Shown here piece after piece: positions 1-6,702 of a DNA stretch of 32,211 bases. The position numbers and the translations under genes were made by a program. The stretch is from positions 1 to 32,211 of the forward strand of contig CANGBT010000011.1 in the NCBI GenBank assembly GCA_947452135.1, in the 5' to 3' direction. The stretch is from Burkholderiales bacterium (GTDB lineage: Bacteria > Pseudomonadota > Gammaproteobacteria > Burkholderiales > Burkholderiaceae_C). The first letter of the stretch is position 1; each line of letters opens with the position of its first letter. The notes under the pieces are model-generated. The model had not been told where the DNA came from. It saw only the letters and a program-made list of their open reading frames with translations, and ran no database searches.

Positions 1-9
1 GAAAAGTAA
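1..9 (+). CDS. possible last codons of sucC (partial)
   Basis: The first nine bases read as GAA AAG TAA, a plausible C-terminus and stop of the gene upstream of sucD. In nearly all bacteria that gene is sucC, the beta subunit of succinyl-CoA ligase. Only two sense codons are visible, so this rests on gene-order knowledge rather than sequence recognition. Confidence 0.35.
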   Translation, partial: EK

Positions 10-37
10 GCGCCTTCCGACTAAGGACACACACACC

Positions 38-931
38 ATGAGCATCCTGATCAACAAAGACACCAAGGTCATCACGCAAGGCATCACCGGCAAGACGGGT
101 CAGTTCCACACCCGCATGTGCCGTGACTACGCCAACGGCAAGAACTGCTTCGTCGCGGGCGTCAACCCGAAGAAGGCCGGCGAAGACTTCGAAGGCATCC
201 CCATTTACGCCAACGTGCGTGAAGCCGCCGGCGCCACGGGCGCTACCGTCAGCGTCATCTACGTGCCGCCTCCCGGCGCCGCCGCAGCCATCTGGGAAGC
301 GGTTGAAGCCGACCTCGATCTGGCCATCTGCATCACCGAAGGCATTCCTGTTCGCGACATGCTCGAAGTGCGCAACAAGATGATCAAGAAGGAAGCCGCC
401 GGCGGCAAGAAGACGCTGCTGCTGGGCCCCAACTGCCCCGGGCTGATCACGCCCGAGGAAATCAAGATCGGCATCATGCCGGGGCACATCCACCGCAAGG
501 GACGCATCGGTGTGGTCAGCCGCTCAGGCACGCTCACCTACGAAGCCGTGGCCCAACTCACCGAAATCGGCCTCGGCCAGTCGAGCGCTGTGGGCATCGG
601 CGGCGATCCGATCAACGGGCTCAAGCACATCGACATCATGCGGTTGTTCAACGACGACCCCGACACCGACGCCGTGATCATGATTGGCGAGATCGGCGGA
701 CCCGACGAGGCCGAGGCCGCGCGCTGGTGCCAGAAGAACATGAAGAAACCCATCGTCGGCTTCATTGCCGGTGTGACTGCTCCGGCAGGCAAGCGCATGG
801 GCCACGCCGGCGCGCTGATCTCCGGCGGCGCCGACACCGCCGATGCCAAGCTCGCGGTGATGGAAGAGTGCGGCTTCACCGTCACGCGCAACCCTTCCGA
901 GATGGCCAAGCTGCTCAAGAAACTGCTTTGA
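38..931 (+). CDS. sucD: succinyl-CoA ligase (ADP-forming) alpha subunit
   Basis: Alpha subunit of the TCA-cycle enzyme that interconverts succinyl-CoA and succinate with substrate-level phosphorylation; it works with SucB-type beta subunit SucC in the cytoplasm. The 297-aa protein has the N-terminal CoA-binding Rossmann fold (TKVITQGITGKTGQFH), the GPNCPG segment and, near residue 256, the phosphohistidine loop GHAGALI. Length matches the family (about 290). The ATG at 38 is preceded by AAGGA at 23-27. The upstream gene appears to end at base 9, as expected for sucCD. The stop overlaps the P450 start by one base (TGATG), and a very strong stem-loop follows immediately. Identification is secure. 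Confidence 0.97.
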   Translation: MSILINKDTKVITQGITGKTGQFHTRMCRDYANGKNCFVAGVNPKKAGEDFEGIPIYANVREAAGATGATVSVIYVPPPGAAAAIWEAVEADLDLAICITEGIPVRDMLEVRNKMIKKEAAGGKKTLLLGPNCPGLITPEEIKIGIMPGHIHRKGRIGVVSRSGTLTYEAVAQLTEIGLGQSSAVGIGGDPINGLKHIDIMRLFNDDPDTDAVIMIGEIGGPDEAEAARWCQKNMKKPIVGFIAGVTAPAGKRMGHAGALISGGADTADAKLAVMEECGFTVTRNPSEMAKLLKKLL

Positions 932-2235
932 TGCCAGTCAGGGGCCGGGCGCCGGCGAATTTCGCGCCGGCGCCCGGCGCCCTCACAGTGGTCGGTTGCC
1001 TGGGCCGGCAACTGCTCGACGACGACTTCCTGAGCGACCCCTATCCCGCTTACCGCCGCTTGCGTGAAAGCGCGCCGGTGGCGTGGAGCGAGGAGTTTTT
1101 CGGCGGTGCGTGGCTGGTGTCTCGCCACGCCGACGTCGACATGGTGCTGCGCGATGCGCGGTTCTCGGCGCAACGCACCGGGGGTTGGGTCATGCGCGGC
1201 AGCGAGCCGCGCACTGAGCTTCGCGGCTTCCAGCGGCTGTTTGCCCGCGCACTGATCTTTCTGGATGCGCCCGATCACGCTCGCGTGCGCCAGGTCATGG
1301 CCAGCGCGTTCCGCCCGGCCGATCTGCAGCGTCTGGTGCCACGATTGACTCAGGCGATCGCTGACCGGCTGGACGCGGCCGATCCGCTGGCCGGCTTCGA
1401 TTTCGTGAGCACGCTGGCGCGGCCGTTGCCCGCTCAGGCGATCGCCACGCTGATGGGCGTTGACGACGAAGCCGTCCCAGGAGGGTTCCTCGAAGGCTCC
1501 GATGAACTGGCCAGTTTCCTGGGCGCGATCGAACCGACCCGCGAGCAGGCCTTGCGCGCCCAAACGGCTTTGCTGAAGATGGCCGCACGCTTCGAGACAG
1601 CCTTGCAGCCGCGGCGCCAATCCCTCGACAAGCCCGGCCGTGACGACGTCCTCGACCGACTGGTACGGGCCGAGCGCGACGGACAGATCCGCGGCAGCGC
1701 CGAGTTGCTGGCACAGTGCGTGATGCTGCTGTTCGCCGGCCACGAGACCACCCGGCATCTGTTGGCCAACGGCCTGCAAATTCTGCTCAGGGACCCGACG
1801 GCTTGGCGCTCACTTGCCGAAGATCGCGCCTTGTTGCCAGCCGCTGTGCGTGAGCTTCTGCGCTTCGACAGCCCTGTGCAGTACACCGGCCGACGCGTGA
1901 CCACCGAGATGACGCTGCATGGCCAGACGCTGCGCCGCGGAGATCTGGTGGTCGCCCTCATCGGCTCTGCCAACCGAGACCCCGCTCAGCATGAGCGCCC
2001 GGATGAGTTCGACATCTCGCGCCGGCCAGCGCCCTCGCTGGCTTTCGGACAGGGCCCCCATGTGTGTCTGGGTGCCTCGCTGACCTTGCTGGAAGCGCAG
2101 CTGGTTTTTTCACAATTGCTTGATCGCTGGCCGCAGCTTGAACTGGCAGGCTCTTCCGCCGCGCAGCGCATGGGCAGTCCGCTGTATCGCGGACCGCTCG
2201 AGCTGCTGGTTCGAAAGCCCTCCGCCACCCCATAG
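931..2235 (+). CDS. cytochrome P450 (bacterial class I type, soluble)
   Basis: Heme-thiolate monooxygenase, 434 aa from the ATG that overlaps the sucD stop. Diagnostic motifs are in order: the I-helix oxygen-activation motif AGHETT (residues 269-274), the K-helix ExxR (E308-R311, ELLR) and the heme loop FGQGPHVCLG with ligand Cys379. There is no N-terminal membrane anchor, as is normal for bacterial P450s fed by ferredoxin. No ferredoxin or reductase gene lies nearby, so partners must be encoded elsewhere. Substrate cannot be told from sequence. The ORF track extends it to 727, but that part overlaps sucD and reads as Arg-rich shadow. A GTG at 988, just past the stem-loop, is an alternative start. 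Confidence 0.93.
   Translation: MPVRGRAPANFAPAPGALTVVGCLGRQLLDDDFLSDPYPAYRRLRESAPVAWSEEFFGGAWLVSRHADVDMVLRDARFSAQRTGGWVMRGSEPRTELRGFQRLFARALIFLDAPDHARVRQVMASAFRPADLQRLVPRLTQAIADRLDAADPLAGFDFVSTLARPLPAQAIATLMGVDDEAVPGGFLEGSDELASFLGAIEPTREQALRAQTALLKMAARFETALQPRRQSLDKPGRDDVLDRLVRAERDGQIRGSAELLAQCVMLLFAGHETTRHLLANGLQILLRDPTAWRSLAEDRALLPAAVRELLRFDSPVQYTGRRVTTEMTLHGQTLRRGDLVVALIGSANRDPAQHERPDEFDISRRPAPSLAFGQGPHVCLGASLTLLEAQLVFSQLLDRWPQLELAGSSAAQRMGSPLYRGPLELLVRKPSATP
944..978 (+). other. 14-bp GC stem-loop at the sucD/P450 junction
   Basis: A perfect 14-bp inverted repeat (GCCGGGCGCCGGCG and its complement) flanks a 7-base loop (AATTTCG). It begins 12 bases after the sucD stop and lies inside codons 5-16 of the annotated P450. 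No T-run follows, so it is not a classic intrinsic terminator. It could stabilise the sucCD mRNA 3' end, attenuate read-through, or block P450 translation. The repeat is seen directly; the role is inference. Confidence 0.6.
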
Positions 2236-2293
2236 CACCACGTCGGCGCCTAAACTGACGCTGACTACTGAACAAGCTGAATGAGGCCCCGGC

Positions 2294-3022
2294 ATGGAAG
2301 CGTTGTTGACCCCCGAGTTTTGGATCGCCGTCGGGCAGATCATCATGATCGACATCCTGTTGGGCGGCGACAACGCGGTGGTGATCGCACTGGCCTGCCG
2401 CAAGCTGCCACCGCCTCAGCGGGTCAAAGGCATCTTGTGGGGAACCGCCGGCGCCATCGCCTTGCGGGTGATCCTGATCTTTTTTGCGCTGCAGCTTTTG
2501 GCCATTCCGTTTCTCAAAATCGCCGGAGCGATCTTGCTGGTGTGGATTGGCGTCAAGTTGTTGCTGCCCGAGGACGACGACGGCCACGGAAACATCGAAG
2601 GCAGTGACCGTCTCTGGGGGGCGGTCAAGACGGTGATCGTGGCCGATCTGGTGATGAGCGTCGACAACGTCATCGCGATCGCCGGTGCAGCCGAAAACGC
2701 CGGCGGAGACCACACGATGCCGCTGGTCATTTTTGGCCTTCTGGTGAGCATTCCCATCATCGTGTGGGGCAGCCAGCTCGTTCTCGGTCTGATGGACCGC
2801 TTCCCGTTGATCATCACGCTGGGCGCGATGCTGCTGGGCTGGATCGCCGGCAGCATGGTGCTCAGCGACCCGGCTCTGGTCAACGCTGATGTGGTGCCGC
2901 AGCTTCCCAAGCTGGTGGTCACCGATGTCCTCAAGTACGCCGCCGGCATTGGCGGCGCACTGCTCGTGCTGCTGCTTGGCAAGGCCATCGCGGCACGACG
3001 TCGCACAGCTGCCGGGCCATGA
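2294..3022 (+). CDS. TerC/YjbE-family integral membrane protein (putative metal exporter)
   Basis: A 242-aa polytopic membrane protein of the TerC superfamily. It shows the internal duplication typical of the family, with acidic motifs LLGGDNAVVIALA near residue 20 and VMSVDNVIAIAG near residue 120, each inside a hydrophobic helix; these Asp/Asn pairs are thought to bind metal. A short charged loop (LPEDDDGHG) separates the halves, and about seven helices are predicted. Characterised relatives such as Alx and MeeF/MeeY export Mn2+, so manganese efflux is a reasonable guess but unproven here. AGG at 2284-2286 supplies a modest ribosome site. The stop overlaps the kinase start (ATGA), implying translational coupling. 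Confidence 0.9.
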   Translation: MEALLTPEFWIAVGQIIMIDILLGGDNAVVIALACRKLPPPQRVKGILWGTAGAIALRVILIFFALQLLAIPFLKIAGAILLVWIGVKLLLPEDDDGHGNIEGSDRLWGAVKTVIVADLVMSVDNVIAIAGAAENAGGDHTMPLVIFGLLVSIPIIVWGSQLVLGLMDRFPLIITLGAMLLGWIAGSMVLSDPALVNADVVPQLPKLVVTDVLKYAAGIGGALLVLLLGKAIAARRRTAAGP

Positions 3023-4002
3023 GCGACAGCGCGCTGCGATCGTCTGCACAGCGCAGCAACCTGGGCCGTTACAGGATCGAGCGTCAGCTTGGAAGTGGCG
3101 CCATGGGTGCTGTCTACCTGGGAATGGATCCGCACACCGGCGAGGCAGTCGCGCTGAAGACCATGGCGCTGGCCACCGAATTCGATGGCGCTGAGCTCGA
3201 AGACGCGCGGCAGCGTTTTTTTCGCGAGGCCGAAACCGCAGGTCGCTTGCAGCACCCGGACATCGTCAGGATCCTCGATGCGGGTGAGCAAGACGGTACC
3301 GCTTATGTTGCGATGGAATACCTCACTGGCCATGACCTACAGCCTCACACCCAGCCGGCGCAACTGCTGAGCGTGCCGGTGGTCTTGCAGATCGGCATTC
3401 GGGTGGCCGATGCGCTGGCCTATGCCCACAGCCACGGCGTGGTTCATCGCGACGTCAAACCGGCCAACGTGATGGTTGATCTCGACGCCGGCGTGGTGAA
3501 GGTCACCGACTTCGGCATCGCCTGCGTCGCTGACGCCAGCCGCACACGAACTGGCGTCGTGTTGGGTACGCCGTCGTTCATGTCGCCCGAGCAGTTGTCG
3601 GGCCGACGGGTCGACGGGCGCACCGACTTGTACTCGCTGGGCGTCATGCTGTTTCAGTTGCTGACCGGGCAGCTGCCCCATCAGAACGAGTCGATGGCGC
3701 GATTGCTGCATGCGATCGTCAACGAGCCAGCAGCCGACATCCGATCCGTTCGCCCTGAGCTCCCCGAGTCGTTGGCGAAGTTGGTGGCGCGCTTGTTGTC
3801 CAAGTCGCCCGAGGCGCGTCATGCCGATGGCTGGCAGGTGGCGAACGAGTTGCGTGCCGCAGCGGCACTGGTTTCAGTCGACCCTCACGGTTGTGTGCCG
3901 GTTGTCACGAACCCGGCGTTCTTGCAGGACTCAGACACGCAGCCGTTTGCCAAGACAGTCAGCCTGCCTCGCACCGATCGGGCCCACAATCCCGATCTGT
4001 GA
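3019..4002 (+). CDS. Hanks-type serine/threonine protein kinase, soluble
   Basis: A 327-aa eukaryotic-like Ser/Thr kinase. All catalytic elements are present: Gly-rich loop GSGAMG (25-30), VALK lysine K47, HRDVKPAN (H143-N150, an RD kinase), DFG (164-166) and the GTPSFMSPEQ P+1/APE-like region. The activation segment is Thr/Ser-rich (ASRTRTGVVLGT), consistent with autophosphorylation. There is no transmembrane helix or PASTA domain, so unlike PknB it should be cytoplasmic. After the kinase fold, about residue 280, a roughly 45-residue tail ends with DTQPFAKTVSLPRT, a possible phospho-docking tail. ATG overlaps the terC stop. The next genes are its expected partners: PP2C phosphatase and FHA reader. 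Confidence 0.96.
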   Translation: MSDSALRSSAQRSNLGRYRIERQLGSGAMGAVYLGMDPHTGEAVALKTMALATEFDGAELEDARQRFFREAETAGRLQHPDIVRILDAGEQDGTAYVAMEYLTGHDLQPHTQPAQLLSVPVVLQIGIRVADALAYAHSHGVVHRDVKPANVMVDLDAGVVKVTDFGIACVADASRTRTGVVLGTPSFMSPEQLSGRRVDGRTDLYSLGVMLFQLLTGQLPHQNESMARLLHAIVNEPAADIRSVRPELPESLAKLVARLLSKSPEARHADGWQVANELRAAAALVSVDPHGCVPVVTNPAFLQDSDTQPFAKTVSLPRTDRAHNPDL

Positions 4003-4055
4003 CGGACGCGTGCCATTCGTGTCCTCAAATCCCCTGTTCGATTCGGCCCCAGTCC

Positions 4056-4838
4056 ATGCCCTTCGAGTTTTTCAGCGCCACCGATCCGGGCCGCTTGCGA
4101 CGCAACAACGAAGACTCGGTCGCGGTTGATTTCGACGCGTCTCTGGTTGTGCTCGCCGATGGCATGGGCGGCTACAACGCTGGGGAGGTGGCCAGCAACA
4201 TCGCCACCTCATTCATTCGAACCGAGCTCGGCCGGTGGTTGATCGAGGCGGCGGCACAGGCCAGTGATGCCGACGTTCGGCGGGCGATGGACATCTGCGT
4301 CGACAACGCCAACCGCGCCATCTTCAACGCCGCCCACAGCAATCCGCAGTACGCCGGCATGGGCACCACGCTGGTGGTGGGCGTGTTCCGCGAAGGCCGT
4401 CTGTTGCTCGGCCATGTGGGCGATTCGCGCTGCTACCGCTTGCGCGATGGCAAGCTCACCCAACTCACGCGAGACCACTCCTTGCTGCAAGAGCAGATCG
4501 ATGCCGGACTCATCACCAGGGAAGAGGCCGCGTTCTCGAACAACAAGAACCTGGTCACGCGCGCTGTGGGGGTCGATGAGACCGTACCGCTGGAGTCCCA
4601 GCAGCATGACCTGCGAGGTGGCGATGTGGTGCTGATGTGCTCCGACGGCCTGTCCGACATGATCGATGACGCTCGAATCAGCGAACTGCTGCTCTCCAGC
4701 GCCACACTTGAAGCGGGGGCCAGCGCACTCATCGACGCTGCCAATCAGGCCGGTGGCAAAGATAATATTGCCGTGATCCTCGCAAGGGTCACGGGCCAGA
4801 CGAGTATGGGGCGCGGCTGGTGGCCCTTCAGGCGCTGA
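4056..4838 (+). CDS. PP2C-family serine/threonine phosphatase
   Basis: A 260-aa single-domain, metal-dependent PPM phosphatase, the likely antagonist of the adjacent kinase. Visible motifs are RRNNED (15-20), DGMGG (35-39), GTTLVVG, GHVGDSRCYRLRDG, the metal-binding SDGLSD (196-201) and GKDN (234-237), so the catalytic core is complete. No sensor domain or membrane segment is fused to it. The ORF track starts at 3891 inside the kinase gene; I chose ATG 4056 because family homology begins exactly there (MPFEFFSATDPGRLRRNNED). No convincing Shine-Dalgarno precedes it, so translation may depend on the upstream kinase, 53 bp away. Confidence 0.95.
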   Translation: MPFEFFSATDPGRLRRNNEDSVAVDFDASLVVLADGMGGYNAGEVASNIATSFIRTELGRWLIEAAAQASDADVRRAMDICVDNANRAIFNAAHSNPQYAGMGTTLVVGVFREGRLLLGHVGDSRCYRLRDGKLTQLTRDHSLLQEQIDAGLITREEAAFSNNKNLVTRAVGVDETVPLESQQHDLRGGDVVLMCSDGLSDMIDDARISELLLSSATLEAGASALIDAANQAGGKDNIAVILARVTGQTSMGRGWWPFRR

Positions 4839-4915
4839 CGTCGGGAATCGCTCGCCCGCACTGACGCGCGGCGGTGTCTTCCGCCACCAAGACAAGACAA
4901 CAGACGAGGCCAAGC

Positions 4916-5569
4916 ATGGGCAAACTGGTGATTTCGATGGACGGCGTGGTGATCAAGGAAGTCCAGATCACCAAGGACAAGACCACGCTTGGCCGCCGCC
5001 CCTACAACGACATCGTCATCGACAACCTCGCGGTGAGCGGCGAGCATGCAGCGCTTCAAATGGCCGGCGCCGATGTCTTCATCGAAGACCTCAACAGCAC
5101 CAACGGCACCTACATCAACGGCAAGGCCGTCAAGAAGCAACTGCTGGTGCACAACGACACCATCGAGGTCGGCAAGTACAAGATCAAGTACCTCGTCGAT
5201 CCGGGCGCCGACTACGAAGCCACCCAGATCCTTCGGCCTGCCGCGCCGCCTCCTGCGTATCAACAGTCGGGATTTGGCGGTCCGACCTCGCTGGACCCTC
5301 TGGTGCATGCGGCGGCTTCCATCAAGGTGCTCAACGGCGCTGCGGCCGGTCGTGAGGTCTCGCTGGTCAAGGTGGTCACCACCATCGGCAAGCCCGGCGT
5401 CCAGGTGGCATCGATCACCAAGCGGCCGGTGGGCTACGTGTTCGCCCATGTCGAGGGCGCAGCACGCCCCACTGTCAACGGCAAACCGCTCGTCACCGAG
5501 ACGCTGCAGCTGAAAGACGGCGATGTGATCGAGCTGGCTGGCACGCAAATGCAGTTCATCAACCGCTGA
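4916..5569 (+). CDS. tandem FHA-domain protein (phosphothreonine reader)
   Basis: A 217-aa protein with two forkhead-associated domains. FHA1 (about 5-93) has the full pThr-binding set: G26-R27, S41xxH44 and N63-G64. A Pro-rich linker follows, with YEATQILRP at about 100-108. FHA2 (about 128-217) keeps the fold pattern and VNGKPL but has IGKPG where GR is expected and lacks the SxxH pair, so it probably does not bind pThr the same way. ATG 4916 is chosen over the tracked GTG 4874 because GAGG at 4906-4909 is well placed and the domain begins right there. It is likely the output or substrate of the kinase/PP2C pair, comparable to GarA/OdhI or Fha1 in other systems. Confidence 0.93.
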   Translation: MGKLVISMDGVVIKEVQITKDKTTLGRRPYNDIVIDNLAVSGEHAALQMAGADVFIEDLNSTNGTYINGKAVKKQLLVHNDTIEVGKYKIKYLVDPGADYEATQILRPAAPPPAYQQSGFGGPTSLDPLVHAAASIKVLNGAAAGREVSLVKVVTTIGKPGVQVASITKRPVGYVFAHVEGAARPTVNGKPLVTETLQLKDGDVIELAGTQMQFINR

Positions 5570-5654
5570 ACCGGCACATTGCACCCGGCATCGCCACCGT
5601 GATGCGCGTCACGGCACAGGCGCCGGTGTTTGACGGCAGCGTTGCGGCCCGGCG

Positions 5655-5669
5655 GGAATTGCCAATTCC
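5655..5669. promoter_or_regulatory. inverted repeat GGAATT-GCC-AATTCC
   Basis: A perfect 6+3+6 palindrome in the 167-bp gap between the FHA gene and the phosphodiesterase gene. AT-rich arms in a GC-rich setting suggest a protein-binding site rather than an RNA hairpin. No known operator is recognised. No other clear signal was found in the gap. Confidence 0.3.
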
Positions 5670-5736
5670 GCACCTCGCCAACGTGGCTTGAGGACCTCAG
5701 CATCCACTGCTCCGTCTTCCCGGCCGCCAATCCAAC

Positions 5737-6522
5737 ATGATCGTTCGCGCACTCGGCTGTTCCGGCTCCATCGCTGCAGGCTTCAAGACAACGTCCTTTC
5801 TGCTGGATGACGATGTCCTGATCGATGCAGGCACGGGCGTGAGCGAGTTGCCGCTCGACGCGCTGGCGTGCATCGACCACGTACTTGTCAGCCATTCGCA
5901 TCTGGATCATGTCTTGTCGCTGGCGCTGCTGGCCGACAGCGTGATGCGTCCTCGTGCCGAGCAGGGCCGCGGGCCGATCCAGGTGCACGCTTTGCCCGAG
6001 ACGCTGGCGGCCCTGCGTCACCACATCTTCAACGGTGTCATCTGGCCCGACTTCACACGCCTGCCCAGCGCCGAGAACCCCGCGCTGCAACTTGTGCCGT
6101 TCGCGGTGGGCGACATGCTCACGCTTGGGCGTGAGCAGCGCCGCATTGAGGTGCTGAGCGCCGCGCACAGCGTGCCCGCGGTGGGCTTTGCGGTCGATGG
6201 TGGCGCGGCTGGCTGGTGGGTCTACACCGGTGACACCGGGCCCAACCCCTTGCTGTGGCAGCGGTTGCGCCGCATGCACGTGGCCCAACTGGTGATTGAA
6301 ACCACCTTCAGCAACGACGCAGCCCAGGTTGCTCGCCTCAGCCACCACCTCTGCCCGGAGGCGCTGGGCCACGAACTGCGGAAACTCGAAGGTTGTGTCG
6401 ACGTGCACATCACCCACATCAAGCCCGGCGAGGTGAGCACGGTGATGGCCGAGATCGCCCGGCTCAAGTTGCCACACCGCGTGCGTGTGTTGGTGGCTGG
6501 CGAGCTCATGCGTCTGGGCTGA
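5737..6522 (+). CDS. metallo-beta-lactamase-fold cyclic-nucleotide phosphodiesterase (class II-like)
   Basis: A 261-aa metallo-hydrolase. The metal-binding signature HSHLDH lies at 53-58, followed by VYTGDTGPNP (bridging Asp), VIETTFSN, a later His in LSHHLCPE and a terminal VHITHIKPGE segment. HSHLDH plus the IET and ITHIKP motifs resemble class II 3',5'-cyclic-nucleotide phosphodiesterases (CpdP/yeast PDE1 type) more than RNase Z or lactonases, although the PROSITE-type HxHLDH signature is not matched perfectly afterwards. Expected role: hydrolysis of cAMP or cGMP in the cytoplasm. It lies between the kinase cassette and the pilin promoter, which is notable because cAMP controls type IV pili in other bacteria. 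No strong ribosome site precedes ATG 5737. Confidence 0.8.
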   Translation: MIVRALGCSGSIAAGFKTTSFLLDDDVLIDAGTGVSELPLDALACIDHVLVSHSHLDHVLSLALLADSVMRPRAEQGRGPIQVHALPETLAALRHHIFNGVIWPDFTRLPSAENPALQLVPFAVGDMLTLGREQRRIEVLSAAHSVPAVGFAVDGGAAGWWVYTGDTGPNPLLWQRLRRMHVAQLVIETTFSNDAAQVARLSHHLCPEALGHELRKLEGCVDVHITHIKPGEVSTVMAEIARLKLPHRVRVLVAGELMRLG

Positions 6523-6528
6523 GCGCTT

Positions 6529-6545
6529 CTGACAATTTGCGTCAG
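6529..6545. promoter_or_regulatory. upstream activator-like site 1 (CTGAC-N7-GTCAG)
   Basis: A perfect 5+7+5 palindrome just after the phosphodiesterase stop. It shares the TGAC-N7-GTCA core with a second palindrome centred 53 bp downstream, about five helical turns, so both face the same side. Together with the sigma-54 promoter they look like tandem sites for an NtrC-type activator such as PilR. The assignment to PilR is inference. Confidence 0.5.
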
Positions 6546-6579
6546 CTCGCGCGACCGGCCGACCACTTTGCGCCGCTCT

Positions 6580-6600
6580 GAGTGACCGAATGTGTCACTC
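6580..6600. promoter_or_regulatory. upstream activator-like site 2 (GAGTGAC-N7-GTCACTC)
   Basis: A perfect 7+7+7 palindrome centred at 6590, about 74 bp before the predicted transcription start. It contains GTGTC, the element I recall for PilR sites in Pseudomonas. The spacing of its TGAC/GTCA halves (N9 between TGA and TCA) excludes a CRP/Vfr site, which needs N6. Confidence 0.55.
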
Positions 6601-6637
6601 GCACCTCCCGAATGAGCAGGATTCACGCTGAAACCGC

Positions 6638-6653
6638 TGGCACGGCGTCTGCA
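6638..6653 (+). promoter_or_regulatory. sigma-54 (RpoN) promoter of the first pilin gene
   Basis: TGGCACGGCGTCTGCA matches the consensus TGGCAC-N5-TTGCA with one mismatch. The invariant GG (6639-6640) and GC (6651-6652) have exactly 10 bases between them. Transcription should start near 6664, giving a 39-base leader before the pilin ATG. Major pilin genes are classic RpoN/PilSR targets, so the setting fits. Confidence 0.8.
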
Positions 6654-6702
6654 ACTCTGTCTGTGCTCCCACCCCCAATCAACCTGTTTGAAGGAATTGA
6701 CC

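Noticed and set aside
538-1779. 413-aa minus-strand ORF across sucD and the P450
   Set aside because: Gln/Ala/Arg-rich, crosses two well-identified genes on the other strand, no domain.
2236-2293. yybP-ykoY manganese riboswitch ahead of the terC gene
   Set aside because: The gap is only 58 bp and lacks the conserved helices and loops; too short for this riboswitch.
3019-5569. Type VI secretion regulatory set (PpkA-PppA-Fha1)
   Set aside because: The three activities match, but no tss/tag gene is in the window, the kinase lacks the membrane/VWA parts of PpkA, and the FHA protein is a short double-FHA form.
6580-6600. CRP/Vfr (cAMP receptor) site upstream of the pilin gene
   Set aside because: A CRP-type site needs TGTGA-N6-TCACA. 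Here TGA and TCA are nine bases apart, so the palindrome fits a different factor, although the nearby phosphodiesterase made the idea attractive.
6678-6690. IHF site (AATCAA-N4-TTT) near the pilin promoter
   Set aside because: It has a mismatch at the last position and lies downstream of the -12 element, where it could not bend DNA between activator and promoter.
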